Positions 1-11,889 of a stretch of 64,000 nt of DNA are shown one piece after another. The position numbers and the translations under genes are program-made. Position 1 is the first letter of the stretch, and every line of letters starts with the position of its first letter. The stretch is from the NCBI GenBank assembly GCA_030295235.1, contig AP026132.1, forward strand, positions 1,053,501 through 1,117,500. The letters run 5' to 3'. Origin of the DNA: Fistulifera solaris. Taxonomy: Eukaryota; Bacillariophyta; Bacillariophyceae; Naviculales; Stauroneidaceae. The notes under the pieces were generated by a model, which saw nothing but the letters and a program-made list of their open reading frames with translations, was not told the origin of the DNA and made no database searches.

Positions 1-571
1 GTAGCACGAGGTCGAAAACTTGGGTGAAACCTCGCACCTCGCGCTCAACGGCTAACGGCAAGGATCAAACACGCACGACCACGACTGGTTGGACCAGGTT
101 GCATTTTATGCGAATTCAATCGAACCGACACCACGCATTCTAGTGACATGTCGCACCATGACCGACAGAGTCGACCAGGATGCGATGATCACGATGATGA
201 ATGATTGCGGTCATTGACAACCTCATTTTTTTGCTTTCCATTGCTTCTTGGGTCTTTATGAGTTTTGCTCGTCCTTCCTAATAACTTCACTTGTCAGCTT
301 ATTATCATAAATTTTCGTCAGGAGGAACGAAGCCCATGCCAGTTTTAGCCGACACCAAACGGAACCATTTTGACATAGGCAACAACATGCTTTCGGCCCA
401 ATGATCATTCGGAAGATTATTCGGCACTCATTCTGTTTGCTTGTTTTGTCAGAAGCTGTTGACTAAAGGCCGCTCCTTTCTATAATTCCACAACAACCCC
501 ATGAAGTATCGCAATCTTTGTTATAAATTATCTACAAGCGCAAATCGGCAAAAATGCGGTGCAATACACGA
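1..571. other. No gene recognised
   Basis: This stretch lies downstream of the Patched-like gene. I see no coding region, RNA gene or repeat shared with the rest of the window. Confidence 0.4.
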
Positions 572-3500
572 TTAGTTTGATTCGTCAACGATCGAAAGAC
601 GAGAAGACTCCTCGTCAACTGACTTCGATGCTTCTTCTGCCCCCTTCACCATAGACCACAATGCCTGGACAAAAGATGCCGGCTTGGACGGACCAAAAAC
701 GTCGGCAATCACCAGAAAGACGAGAAAGCTTGCCACTGTAGTCTGAATAATGGTCGAGAGCAGAATGGTCGCAAACTTCACAAAGAAAATGAGTGAAGTG
801 AAAAGCATAATAACTGCCGCAGCAACGGTAGTGAAGGCTGCAGCTAGAATAGAAGGCCCCATCTCGACCACGGCCGTCTTCGTCCGAGTGCTTCGGTCAA
901 CGTCACCAGGCAACAAGGCATACGCGTGCGTAAAGTGAATCACAAAGTCACAGGAGATTCCGATCAAAATCGAAAAGCATATAGCTTCAAGGCTACATGA
1001 TCATTACGTTACGAAAAGACACGTGAGAAAACATTGGATACAAACGCCGAACATGCAAAGAGATCTACTTACAACCCCATGGTCCAGCCGAGCGCCACCA
1101 AACCAGCAGTGACCGAAAGGAGAACGTACGAAATCGCGATGGTGGAGAATAGTGTGAGCATGAAGCTGAGGGATGTGATAAAAATCACAAAAGCAGCGAT
1201 TGCAATTGCAATGCCCGCGCCCACATAAGCTGTGTTGATCATGCTGGCGCTTGTGTCATACCACCAGTAGTCATCTGACGTGAAGTACATCTGGTTGACA
1301 CCTGGCGGGGCGACATGGCTGCGCTCATTTTCGAACCAATCTTCGATCAAATGCCACTCGCTTTTCAATTTGCTAAAGGGCTATCATATCGGACCCGGCC
1401 CCGAAAACGAAGGAACATGATCGCAACTTGACCATCAAGCGACAAGACCCAATCTTTCTTATATTCTTGGCTCCAGTTCGTCATGCAGGCATCAAAATCT
1501 TCTGGAGGAACAGGTACGGCTGTCGCATTATTGCAGTAGTCCATGTACACTTGATCTTTTTGGTCCGCATCAACTTGAGATTGAAGCCAGTAGTCGAATT
1601 GCTTCATGACGCAAGTCTCGTTTTTTATCGCCTCGGCAAAGTCCATCTGAAAAACTCTCTCACAAAAGTCGAGCAAGTACAGCTGGTTTGCTGTTTGAGA
1701 CGGCTGGAACGAGCTGTCAAGAACCAACTGTGTGAACGATGATGGGTCACTATGTTTTCCCGTATCAGCTGGTTTAACACCCCACATAACAAACACAGAT
1801 GTGCCCGTCTCTTTCTGGAGCTCCTCGATTAAAAGATTTTGTCTCCAATGGTTACTTTTTTCAAACTCATTTTTCGGACGCAGCATCCGGACGTCACTGC
1901 TCGTAGGAATCTCCATGCGTGAGGCAAAGAAAGTGCACAAGGCGAACACGCCTAGTATCACAAAGAGCAATCCATAGCGATAGAAATGAATCAATTCATA
2001 GAAGCGAGACATCTGTCGTCGAATGAAGCTTTCTGCTTGGAAAGAAGGATCATTGTGCTCCCCGGCCTCTTCTTCAATGTCCTTCATCTTCCGCGTCAAA
2101 GTGGCTGCTTTGTCATAGATACAAAGCGCCGGAAACACCATCAAGACACACATCACGTACGTCGTTGAAATCAGTAAGCCGCAAAAACAGCAAAGCAGAA
2201 AATTGGGGCGACGGGACATACTGCTGTTCCGAAAAATGCCACCGCTGTCGTAAGACTTGTAAGAAGCATAGATAGTGCTGCATCGGGTAAAGCTTGGGCG
2301 GCCACTTCCGTCGTCTCGGCGTCGGGGCCGAGTTTAATACGTGCATTCTTCCATTTGTCAACAGCAACGAAGATATCGTCGGCACCCAATGCAAACAGAA
2401 TAAAAACTCCGATGAAGTTGAGGAATGGGAAGAACGTAAGATGGAATACAAATGTGTACACGAAGTATGCCAAAGGGAAGCTGAGGCTGATTTGTAGTAA
2501 GCCGATCACTGACAATAACGGGGAGCGAGTATGAACAAAGATGCCGATGGTTGTGATAACAGCACTTCCCGTTGCGAGAACCATGTCCGTAAACAATACT
2601 CTGTTGATTTCGAGTTGCACGAAATGCTCGCGTTTCGTGTCATAGGCTGCCTCGATTCGCTCGGTTCCCTTGTCGAAGTTATGCACATTGTCGAATAAAA
2701 GCTGAATACTATCGTCGTCGACTTTCGTGGCGAAAATGGAAGAGGTGTAAGTCAGTGGGTTTGACGCATCAAACTTGGTATCAATCAATGTTGGCGCAAA
2801 ATGATTCGAGCAAGTGCTTGGTAGGGTCGAACCGTCTCTTGTAAAATCGTAGGTCGTCTTTAGATCATCGACACAGTCATATAGCCCGTTACGAAAGTCG
2901 GGATTGTTGACGTTGTATGTCTCCCAGTCAGCTGCCAGCGTCACGCAATCACTGTAAAGGCCGTTCGGCACCGTCAGACGAGCGTAGAAAATGATGGAAT
3001 ACGGCGGAAGACAACCATTACCACCACAGCCGAAACAAAGGCCATTGTGTTCCAGAAACTTCTGCGTCTTTTGTTCGCTGTGACAAAGATCCAGAAACGT
3101 TTCGTGATTGAGAAGAACGTCATTATCTTTCGCGACGTCTTTGACTTTCCCCACCGGCCAAAGGTGACGACCCCCAAGCATACGTTTTCCATACCAACTC
3201 AGATCACAGTTCGCCAACACACTCGAGCTTCTCGCATTTTGAAGCTTTCGGTAAAAGTCTGAAGTTTCTATTTGAGTATCCAGGTGCTCATCCAGGTTCG
3301 CTGAAAGACGACGTCGAACAGACGATTCCCAGCCAGGTTGAACATTATTCAATAAGTCGTCCCAAACTTCTCCAGTCTCGTCTTGATGAAGTTTCTCGCG
3401 ATTGTGATAGGAGAGAATATACTGGGCGTGTCGTTCTGATATCATGGTTCCGCGTGAAAGCCATCCCGTTTGATCCACTGACACTGTGAACTCACCGACG

Positions 3501-3778
3501 ACCATTCCGATCACAGAGAGAATCAGGCTTATCAATAATGCAACTCCAAAGTACAGGTACGGTCGCTCGGCTAAATGAACCGCTCTTCGCTGTAGAAAAG
3601 AAAGCTCCTTTTGACGCTTCGACATCATTTCGTCCACCTCATCATCGGGGCTCGCATCCGCTTCTTCCAGCGACCCCGATTCGCTCACAAACTCGGACGT
3701 TGTCGACGCAGTGTTCTTTCGGGGAGACACGGCTTCACTTTCTCCTTCCATTAGTAACGCTGGCTTTATGAGTGACAT
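572..3778 (-). CDS. Patched/NPC1-like RND membrane protein with sterol-sensing domain
   Basis: Polytopic membrane protein of the Patched/Dispatched/NPC1 branch of the RND superfamily, about 1042 aa. These proteins move or sense sterols and lipids. An acidic cytosolic N-terminus is followed by a first membrane helix, a Cys-rich lumenal loop, and a sterol-sensing block with the motif FALGADDIFVAVDKW. A second lumenal domain and a second helix bundle (LIGISCDFVIHFTHAYAL) follow. An 80-bp intron (993-1072, GTAAG donor) joins MGF to LEAICFS. The ATG at 3778 is the first in frame. Two single-base frame breaks lie near 2178 (T5 run) and 1379 (CCC run); one extra T or C rejoins the conserved protein, and the total becomes 1043 codons. 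The lipid substrate cannot be inferred. Confidence 0.85.
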
Positions 3779-6318
3779 TAGCTGAATGTTTTATGAATGA
3801 ATTGATTTTTGTTGCAAAGAAGGAAAAGGGTGCTCCAGAGAAAGAAAAAATGGAAACGTTCGTCGATGGGAGTTTCCAGTTTTCAGGTCACCAAACTCTT
3901 TATTTTCACCTTTTACAACGACGTTATGCGAAGTCCGTTTGGTCGCGGTCTTGTTGTTTGACTATCAATTTGTATGTACTGAGTTTACTTCTGTAGAAGT
4001 GTACTTGACGATTTTCGATACATGAAAGTACTCAGGACTTCCGAAACAATACAAATTTGTTCGATGAATGTACTGTTTCTATCGAGCTTGACCATGTGAT
4101 TTACAGCCAAATAAATAGCACGGTTCATGGTTCATGATTGGCTTTCCTTTTTTCTCTTAGCTAATTGAGTCACTAGTCCTTAGCTGAAAACCAGCTGTTA
4201 ATGTTGGCTTCACAAGGTGTCTATCCAGTACAAAATATCTAGCTAGGTCTTGAGGGCAAGGTAGGTCACTAATCATGGGAACATATAACATATACTGTAA
4301 CATCACAAACATTTAACCGTACTTGCGCTTTGTTTCGTGACGTTTATGTAGCATGTTGATGACGACACATGACTCGAAGAGGCATTGTATCGTTTATCGT
4401 TTGCAATTCTCACTTCTGTGTAAGAATTCGACATCATTCGTTGGGCGTTCCGATGTTGCCAATTCATTTCACCTCTCAGATCTCGGCAGATTCAAGGTCT
4501 ACCGTCCGACTCAGCAAACGAGTGCTGGCCTGATCATCGGCGGTCGACAGTGATATACCCTGGTTGACCTTCTTCTCCTTCTTCCAAGACGACACGTTAC
4601 CTGGTGTTCAATTGAAGAGATATCCGGTTCCGATGAATGATGGATGGTCTTTTACATCACTCCAGCTATGATATCGTCGGTCGGTATTCTTCAGCGACGG
4701 TGTTCAAAGTACTTTCAATCGCTCAACTGTGTTACCTCTTTTGACCCTTCTCTTTGTCATCGTTACTGCAATATTTCAATTTATCTTCGCGCATTTCCCA
4801 TGCGAAAGCTTGTCATGTTCAGTCTCGCCAGTTTATCGTCAACGACGGAAAGCGGGGTCTTCCCTGATCGATTCATGCCAATTGTTGATCCAATGGAATT
4901 TCCTTCAAAATAAACTTTCTTGATTAGATGTATACAAGTCTGTGCAATACCAGTATGTGAGTCATCTTCGACACTGCAAGAAAGAAAAAAGGTGAAAACT
5001 TGAGAAGAGACCGACAAAATGAAGACAGCAAAGTAAAATAGTCAGATCTCGAGCTTCAAGCGCTTTGCCAACAAACCAAGTGGGGTATCAAAAGTTGTAA
5101 GTTGGTTTGCAGCAAACTAGACCGAGCACGCAGCTCTTAGGGGACGCAGAAGCGACTGCCAGGACAGTACAAAGATCTAGCGCAGCAGCCAGCCGAACCA
5201 GAATGGTCCGCTTTATGCTAAACTTTCCCAAAGACCAGAACACCAGCAGCACGTTCCTAGCATCAACCATTCGGCGCCGTTCCGCCAATCTAGACGATTT
5301 TGCCGTCTACCTCTGTTCATTTGACACTACTTTTCGCGGTCGCTACCACCATGGTTGGTTTGTTTATGATTGTTTGCACGCAAGATGCAAGAAATGTGCA
5401 CTGCCGTCAGTAACACAACGCTAATCCTTCTTTCAAAAATGAAATCCAGACAAGCATTCCGGAAATAATAAGGTCGTAAACGAAGGGAATCTTCGTCTCT
5501 TCCCTGTATTCCGTCTGTGCGAGCACAGTTGCCACCTTCGGCAGGCATCGAAACGTTAGGGTTACGGCGCCTCTTGTCTTCCGCGTGCGTCCAAGGACTC
5601 CACGTACGAAGATTCGAGACTCACGAGGGTGATTTCACCAGCGGATCTGCTCTGAGTAATTGTCATCCAATGACACCCAGCCAAGCGCTCTGTTTTCATC
5701 ATTGATCTATGCAATTTTACATTCTTTCGCACGAACATCATCACTCACCGTATTTTTGCGATAGCTAACCGTTCCCAGACCATGACCACAAACAAATGTT
5801 TATTACGATATTCATTGTGGAAGCAGCTTCATGGCGGTTTTCGTGTTCAGCGTTGCTTTGCGTCGCCGCTCGTCATCGTCCATTTGTCTATTACTCCGTA
5901 TTTATTTGCCTCGATCATCATCCTGCCGTATTTTTTCTAGCATCATCTCTCACTCTCGTCCATTATTATTTTTCTTGCACCTTTTTGCATTCCGAATTCC
6001 GAATGCCGAATGCCGATAATGGATTTTACTTCGTACATTGAATGATACAGTCATTTTTGACTCTAGTCTTTTATGTTGGTTTAAGGTAAAAGCAATTCCG
6101 TTGGAGTGCCGTTCTGGTACAATAAAATAGAGTGTCGACATGCTCGTGACACCTGTGGTCATTGCACTTTTTCAAGAGCAACAATAAACCGGTCACAAAA
6201 GCTCCATCCGACATTTCCCCATTGCGAAACAACGAACCCTCTTTTTGTTGAAAAGGAAGAGTTGTGATACAGTCGGACGAGTCTGCATTCTAAATTAGCC
6301 GGTCCCTTATTTTCCAGC
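3779..6318. other. 2.5 kb stretch without a recognisable gene
   Basis: Only short overlapping open frames on both strands, none longer than about 105 codons and none with a recognisable domain, signal or splice pattern. It probably holds the promoters of the two divergent flanking genes. A small lineage-specific or non-coding gene cannot be excluded. Confidence 0.4.
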
Positions 6319-7395
6319 ATGCGATTTCTGATATTACTCTCATCGCTTCTCTTTGGAAGCACGGTTGCTCAGTTGTCGGTGTCATCGACATCCCGACGGG
6401 GCGATCTCAGTAATCCTGATAAGCAAAACATCCGCCTCATCGAATCGGAACGAATCGTTGAGTACTATAATCGCAACTATACTTGGCCTATTCAAAACTA
6501 CAGTCCCAATACACCAGGATGGAAAGATCTTATGGAAACTCGGTTTCGTCAAGTCGAAGAGCTCGAGGGATCGGGTGAGCGCTATGAAGGTTACATTCAG
6601 ACCATCCATTCCGCCTTCCTTGTGCCAAATTTCACCGAACACGGTTTTGGACTAGCGCGGTGCCCCGAAACGCTTCTCCGAGATTTGCGGGAAGGTATTC
6701 GTGAGGGAGCTAAAAATCCGCGTTTCGAAAGTCAGGTACCGGTCATTGATGGCCCGATTCCTTGGTTTGTGGACCGTCCCGACCTGACGGATCGAGTTCT
6801 TCATGATCTGAGAAATTATGCGGAAACATGGTCGGGTGTCGAGTTGACTCCGTACCGCGCTTACGGCTTTCGTCTGTACCGAAATGAAAGTCAGCTTTGG
6901 ATGCATGTCGACAAGATGCAAACGCACATTATTAGCTTCATATTGCACATTGACTCTTCGGATGACGCCGAGCCCTGGCCGATCTTTATTGAAGACTTTC
7001 ACGGACGAACACACGAAGTGATTCTCACTCCGGGAGATATTCTGTTCTACGAAAGTTCCAAATGTTTCCACGGACGTCCTCGCAAATTCAATGGATCATG
7101 GTACAGCTCGATCTTCGTTCATTACTACCCATCCGATGGTTGGTTTGATCTCAATCATGAACTAGAGGCGCATTATGCTGTTCCACCGCGATGGGCGGAA
7201 AGTCCCACCCGTCGCACCGCCGAAAAGTTGCAAATGGTCGGAACCAGCATGATGGAACCGCATTGTCCGGACAATTGGTGTCGTACCCAGAATTCCGTCA
7301 AATGGAGTGGTCCCGGAGAAGAAGGTTATTGGATTGATCCCCAATTTCAAAAACACGAGTTCAATCCAGTCTTTGGGGATCATGATGAACTTTAG
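6319..7395 (+). CDS. Secretory 2OG-Fe(II) oxygenase (hydroxylase-like)
   Basis: Predicted 358-aa non-haem iron, 2-oxoglutarate-dependent dioxygenase. Residues 1-18 form a classical signal peptide ending STVAQ, so the enzyme should enter the secretory pathway; NxS/T glycosylation sites follow. The jelly-roll core carries the iron facial triad as HVD (about H196/D198) and a distal His in CFHGRP (about H251). Arg residues just after that (HGRPR) could bind the 2-oxoglutarate carboxylate. The family hydroxylates protein side chains such as proline, asparagine or aspartate, but the substrate is not evident. It is a single exon with no frame break, and the ATG at 6319 begins the signal peptide. Confidence 0.75.
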   Translation: MRFLILLSSLLFGSTVAQLSVSSTSRRGDLSNPDKQNIRLIESERIVEYYNRNYTWPIQNYSPNTPGWKDLMETRFRQVEELEGSGERYEGYIQTIHSAFLVPNFTEHGFGLARCPETLLRDLREGIREGAKNPRFESQVPVIDGPIPWFVDRPDLTDRVLHDLRNYAETWSGVELTPYRAYGFRLYRNESQLWMHVDKMQTHIISFILHIDSSDDAEPWPIFIEDFHGRTHEVILTPGDILFYESSKCFHGRPRKFNGSWYSSIFVHYYPSDGWFDLNHELEAHYAVPPRWAESPTRRTAEKLQMVGTSMMEPHCPDNWCRTQNSVKWSGPGEEGYWIDPQFQKHEFNPVFGDHDEL

Positions 7396-7740
7396 GTAGA
7401 CATAACTTATTCATAAATAATGTAGTATTCGTAGCAATGCATCTAAGCAAGAACACGAGTCTTTGTACACTAACTGGTGTCATTCAGTTGGCTTTTTAGC
7501 GAAAAGTTGTGGGTTTACCTTCCGCAGCATTCTGTCGTGCTGATAACTGTCAACAACATTTCCTATAAAACATAGTGTAGACGACTTTTTCCACGACTGT
7601 TATTCAGTCATAAATCGCTATTTTTCCGAGCCAGACTGCTGTCGAAGGTTCGTTCGTTTTGTCGTAACATAAGCCTCGATTGTCATCATCATAAAACAAA
7701 GTCGTTTTTACAAGGCATTTGCAGTGCACACCCTTTGAAA

Positions 7741-8790
7741 GTGCTAGTTCCAGATATTCTGGAAAAGTTACTTCTGTCATACAGAAATTCTGTGGTGCTC
7801 CAGAAATTCTGGACCAGTTGTTTCCATCCTACCGAATTGCTGTGTACGTTCCAAAAATTCATCCGACGGTGTTTATAGGATCATAACGAAAATGCGGTGC
7901 ACTTTCAGAGCTTTTGAACACGGTGTTTTTGATCAGAACGAAATAAAGTGCAGATTCCAGATATTCTGGAAAAGTTGCTTCTGTCATACAGAAATTCTGT
8001 GGTCGGTCCAGAAATTCTGGACCAGTTGTTTCCGTCCTACCGAATTGCTGTGCACGTTCCAAAAATTCATCCGACGGTGTTTATAGGATCATAACGAAAA
8101 TGCGGTGCACTTTCAGAGCTTTTGAACACGATGGTTTTGATCAGAACGAAATAAAGTGCAGATTCCAGATATTCTGGAAAAGTTGCTTCTGTCATACAGA
8201 AATTCTGTGATGCTCCAGAAATTCTGGACCAGTTGTTTCCATCCTACCGAATTGCTGTGCACGTTCCAAAAATTCATCCGACGGTGTTTATAGGATCATT
8301 ACGAAAATGCGATGCACTTTCAGAGCTTTTGAACACGGTGTTTTTGATCAGAACGAAATAAAGTGCAGATTCCAGATATTCTGGAAAAGTTGCTTCTGTC
8401 ATACAGAAATTCTGTGATGCTCCAGAAATTCTGGACCAGTTGTTTCCATCCTACCGAATTGCTGTGCACGTTCCAAAAATTCATCCGACGGTGTTTATAG
8501 GATCATTACGAAAATGCGATGCACTTTCAGAGCTTTTGAACACGGTGCTTTTGATCAGAACGAAATAAAGTGCAGATTCCAGATATTCTGGAAAAGTTAC
8601 TTCTGTCATACAGAAATTCTGGACCAGTTGTTTCCATCCTACCGAAATTGCTGTGTACGTTCCAGCAATTCTGGAAATGGCGTCTCGGATTATTAGGAAT
8701 GCCAGTTTGTATTCCAGAAATTCTGGAAACTGTATTTTGGAGGTGATACTTCTGTCATCCAGAAATATTCTGTTGTTCTTCCGAATGGCG
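7741..8790. repeat. 207-bp tandem array with CCAGAAATTCTGG dyads (cluster A)
   Basis: The segment CCAGATATTCTGG recurs at 7750, 7957, 8165, 8372 and 8579, a 207-208 bp period over about five copies. The last copy is shortened and degenerate. Each unit holds several short inverted repeats built on CCAGA/TCTGG, plus the shared strings TTCATCCGACGGTG and GATCAGAACGAA. It fills the gap between the first oxygenase and the Cdt1-like gene. Open frames inside it on either strand are by-products of the repeat. A diverged copy of the same unit lies at the right edge of the window. Confidence 0.9.
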
Positions 8791-8990
8791 CGTAAAAGAT
8801 CTAATTCGCTACTGTCCACCGAAAAGTACCGCAACAACGCGCGCAAGCGCAAAGCATCGAGCAAACTTTTTCTTGACCAGCACCGCAATCGCAATGGATA
8901 AAGCAATCATGCGGCGGCTGATGATGTGTTGAAAAGAGTTATTTTTTGTGAATATCATTCATCATCTAACATAGACGATAGAAGCGTGCC

Positions 8991-10229
8991 ATGCAACAGC
9001 AAAGTCTGGAAGAAGAGAGCGAACTCCGACCGACTGAAGTCTCCCCCGTTCGGTCGGATCCCTCCATCAATGCTCTTATACAAATGGAAAGTGCTCTTCA
9101 GGTTGAAATGACACGGAGATCGGTAGAATCTCTTTCTCTGAAATCTGTCGTCACTCTCTTAAAGAACAGTGTACCAGACAAGAGGCTGAGTGAGCAATTG
9201 TTGCACCGGTTTTTTGGTATTGCGTGCCCGCGTCTTTACGAAACAGCGAAAGATAGTCGAGGACAATGGCAAGTGAGCTCTGTGAAATGCGATACAAGTC
9301 GCGTCACTGTTCTTTTAGATCTTGCCAAGAAGCTGCCAGATACGGCAGACCCCGATCCTGTCATCCTTCAAGCACTGAGCGAAACGGAAGCTTCTTGGAC
9401 GGTCGCAATGCCGCTTCCATCCAATACAATTCGCCAAAAACCTCATTTGGATTTGTTGCAACCTTCCCAGATGCGAGTCGAAGGATCCACCGTTGAGGAG
9501 AGAGTCCGAGCACGAGCTTTGCTGAAAGAAGCGCAGAATCAACAATACAGGAGTGAAGAAAAGGGCAACGAAACGAAGGAAAAGGAAAAATGGTGTGTCC
9601 GGATTGCGGATGTTCTTCAAACGTATGCGTGTACCACGGTTCGTCGCCAAGCGAAATTTCATCCCACCGAGAAGTGCTGTATGACACTGATGGACGCCGT
9701 AGCTCGTTTACAAGTCCAAGTGTCCTTATCGAAGCGTCAAATAGTGGATTACTTGTTGGAAATCAATGCCACTGTTCCTGAGTGGATCGTCATGGACGTC
9801 AAGAGTAATGAAAACATATCCAAGACGGCGTCTGTTTGGTTGACTCCTTCTTTGTATGCAAGTGTCCGTCATAAGCTGACACATGATGTTGCACCGTCGA
9901 AGCCGCTATTTGCACAATCGAAGACGCCATTACCTCCAACCAGTAAGGCTCGCCGCGAGGCAGTTGCATCTGATAAACCAGGTCCTTTGAAACCACCAGA
10001 GCGGGAACCGGTGGAGCCATCCGTCCAGTCGGCGACTAAGCGCGCTTCGCCCGAACCCACCGAGCCTGTATCTCACAAAAAGCCGCGGACCGCGCTGCGC
10101 ATCAATTCCAATTTGATCTGGTCCGATGCCGATTATGACGGCGGAGAAGCGATACCGCTCACATCGTTTGATAGTCCGCGTGGATTGAAACGAATGTTTG
10201 ATAAAATGAATGCGGGGCGAAGAATCTAA
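8991..10229 (+). CDS. CDT1: Cdt1-like DNA replication licensing factor
   Basis: 412-aa single-exon protein. Residues about 170-310 resemble the C-terminal winged-helix domain of Cdt1: a basic helix (RVRARALLKE), then RIADVLQTYA, and the hallmark LSKRQIVDYLLEIN followed by VPEWI. Cdt1 uses this domain to bind MCM2-7 and load it with ORC and Cdc6 in G1. The first 150 residues may correspond to the middle (geminin-binding-like) fold but are too diverged to be sure. The C-terminal 100 residues are Pro/Lys-rich and look disordered, with basic stretches suitable for nuclear import. There is no frame break. The ATG at 8991 is about 200 bp after the tandem array. The assignment rests on the C-terminal domain only. 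Confidence 0.62.
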   Translation: MQQQSLEEESELRPTEVSPVRSDPSINALIQMESALQVEMTRRSVESLSLKSVVTLLKNSVPDKRLSEQLLHRFFGIACPRLYETAKDSRGQWQVSSVKCDTSRVTVLLDLAKKLPDTADPDPVILQALSETEASWTVAMPLPSNTIRQKPHLDLLQPSQMRVEGSTVEERVRARALLKEAQNQQYRSEEKGNETKEKEKWCVRIADVLQTYACTTVRRQAKFHPTEKCCMTLMDAVARLQVQVSLSKRQIVDYLLEINATVPEWIVMDVKSNENISKTASVWLTPSLYASVRHKLTHDVAPSKPLFAQSKTPLPPTSKARREAVASDKPGPLKPPEREPVEPSVQSATKRASPEPTEPVSHKKPRTALRINSNLIWSDADYDGGEAIPLTSFDSPRGLKRMFDKMNAGRRI

Positions 10230-10302
10230 GCTTAACAACTGGTTTCTTACAATCCATAAACAATACTACAATCTCTTTTAATTCGTTTTCATGAAGGATT
10301 TG

Positions 10303-11418
10303 CTATTGAGTCGTTCGAATACGAGTGTCAATCAGCGACAAATGAGCCGCTTGAACAGCTCCAAGTATTTGTTCGTACGTCAAAAAAGTAAAAGCCGCTG
10401 AGAACCAAAAAGAGTTGAGACTATGTTAAGTCGAGAGAGAAGAAATTGCAGTGTAACCTATCACGTACCTGTGAGCACCGTCTGCAGCATTTTGGCTCGC
10501 ATCCCCACATACCATCCGGGTAAACCTTCTTTCTTGTACAATTGAATGAAGCAATCCATGAGACTACTGTATTTTTGTCGGTGCAGTCGCATCACGGCCT
10601 GCGTCAATTGCAAGGGATAAGTCAGAATGGTCGCAATGGCCTTCGACACAGCGCCCGTCCAAAAAAGCACGCCATGGTCTTTGATGGGAAAGGCGTAAAT
10701 GATCGTAGATAAAGAATTGAATGACTGGATTGGAAACTAACAGTATCGACGATCCTGTTCCGGCCCAGAGCGGCTTCCAGCCTTCCTCTTTATAAATATT
10801 CCTCAGCTCTGTCCATAGTTGCTTAGTATCGTCGCGCGAAGTCATGATCCGTAAATTGGTGACCCACAGTGGATTTGTCACCAGCACGTTGCAGGTTCCG
10901 GCACAAAACAACGATAGTAGCAGCCGCGCATTGCTCGATTCGGCTTTCCAAAATTGCTTCATCCATTGCGTGACGTAAAAGAAAACAAAATTGGATACGG
11001 CCAACGTTGACACAATGGGACCCACTCCTCGGTATAGCTCATTTCGTAGCCTCAGTTCGTTCAAACAAAGCAGCAAATCACCCCTTTTCGTCGTGAGTGG
11101 CCTTTCTACTCCAGTCGATGCCGACGGCGAGGACTCCTCATTGCTGAGCGGTTGTTCTTCTGTCATGACGTAATTCCACGTTCCTCCTTCTCCCTCGAGC
11201 GTCGTACTGAACGCACTATCTTCTTGAATCGACAATTCGTCTGTGTTTTTCAGAGATATTTCTGTGGATGGCAAAGGCTCATGACCGCCCGCTCGGTACT
11301 GCAGTTCGATTTTCGCTCGCTCGAGAGGATACAACAACAATAGCGCCGAAGCACTTCCCAACGACCCGCCGATCGCGTGCACAAAAGCAGGCATGGCAGC
11401 AGTATCGATTTGTACCAT
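10303..11418 (-). CDS. Peroxisomal-type mitochondrial carrier family (SLC25) protein
   Basis: About 347-aa SLC25 transporter with three repeats bearing PxxxxK/R-like signatures (YPLERAKIELQ, NPLWVTNLRIM, YPLQLTQAVMR). The order and the segments YKEEGWKPLWAG and GMRAKMLQTVLTA most resemble PMP34/PXN carriers, which exchange ATP, NAD or CoA across the peroxisomal membrane. An acidic insertion follows the first repeat. A 71-bp intron (10398-10468) joins QTVLT to AAFTFLTYEQ, and the protein ends IRTTQ. One frame break near 10695 sits in an AAA run. The start used is the ATG at 11418 (MVQIDTAAMP); a second Met eight codons later is possible. The gene converges with the Cdt1-like gene, 73 bp apart. 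Confidence 0.82.
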
Positions 11419-11689
11419 GATAGTTGTAAGAGATGGTGAATACAATGTAGTTCGTAATGAAAATGATCTGCAATGACAACAAGGTGAGTGATAGCGAGGG
11501 GCGCGCGGCCTTCGCCTCGAGCCTCGAAGAAAAATAGGGGCACCCGGATTTTGTGTATTCCCTTTTCATCATTATTTTCAAGCAGGCTTTGCACCAACTT
11601 AGCTTTGACGTGTACCAAGAAGTATCAAATGTATCGCAAACAATGATCGACGTCGATTGAAGCTCAAAAAGTTGAAAGAGGAAACATGC

Positions 11690-11745
11690 AATGCTTCGAA
11701 AAAGTCTACGTGATTTTTATGTAGCCGCCGTAGGGATTTTATCGA
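11690..11745. repeat. Dispersed GTCTACG/CGTAG hairpin repeat, isolated copy
   Basis: The block around ATGCAATGCTTCG, GTCTACG, CGCCGTAGGG and TTTTATCGA closely resembles three copies at 36.49-36.99 kb. The arms CTACG and GTAG can pair. It lies upstream of the carrier gene on the minus strand. Confidence 0.6.
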
Positions 11746-11889
11746 TGTAGCTAATCAAAAAGCTCGTCCTCGGGTCAATTGGTCACCTACGCCATTTTTT
11801 CTCATTCTAGCGCACAAAACCGCGCCTTAAGAGTTACTCTGCGACTTCTGTTTACAATCACAACGTCGAAAGGGAGAAATGATGCAATA

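Noticed and set aside
4644-5424. Open frames of 66-105 codons at 4.4-5.4 kb
   Set aside because: Overlapping frames of similar length occur on both strands, with no domain, signal peptide or splice structure.
8481-8906. 141-codon minus-strand frame, and similar frames in the dyad arrays at 11.9-12.6 kb
   Set aside because: They consist of the tandem unit read through; the same peptide recurs with each copy on both strands, with no start context or domain.
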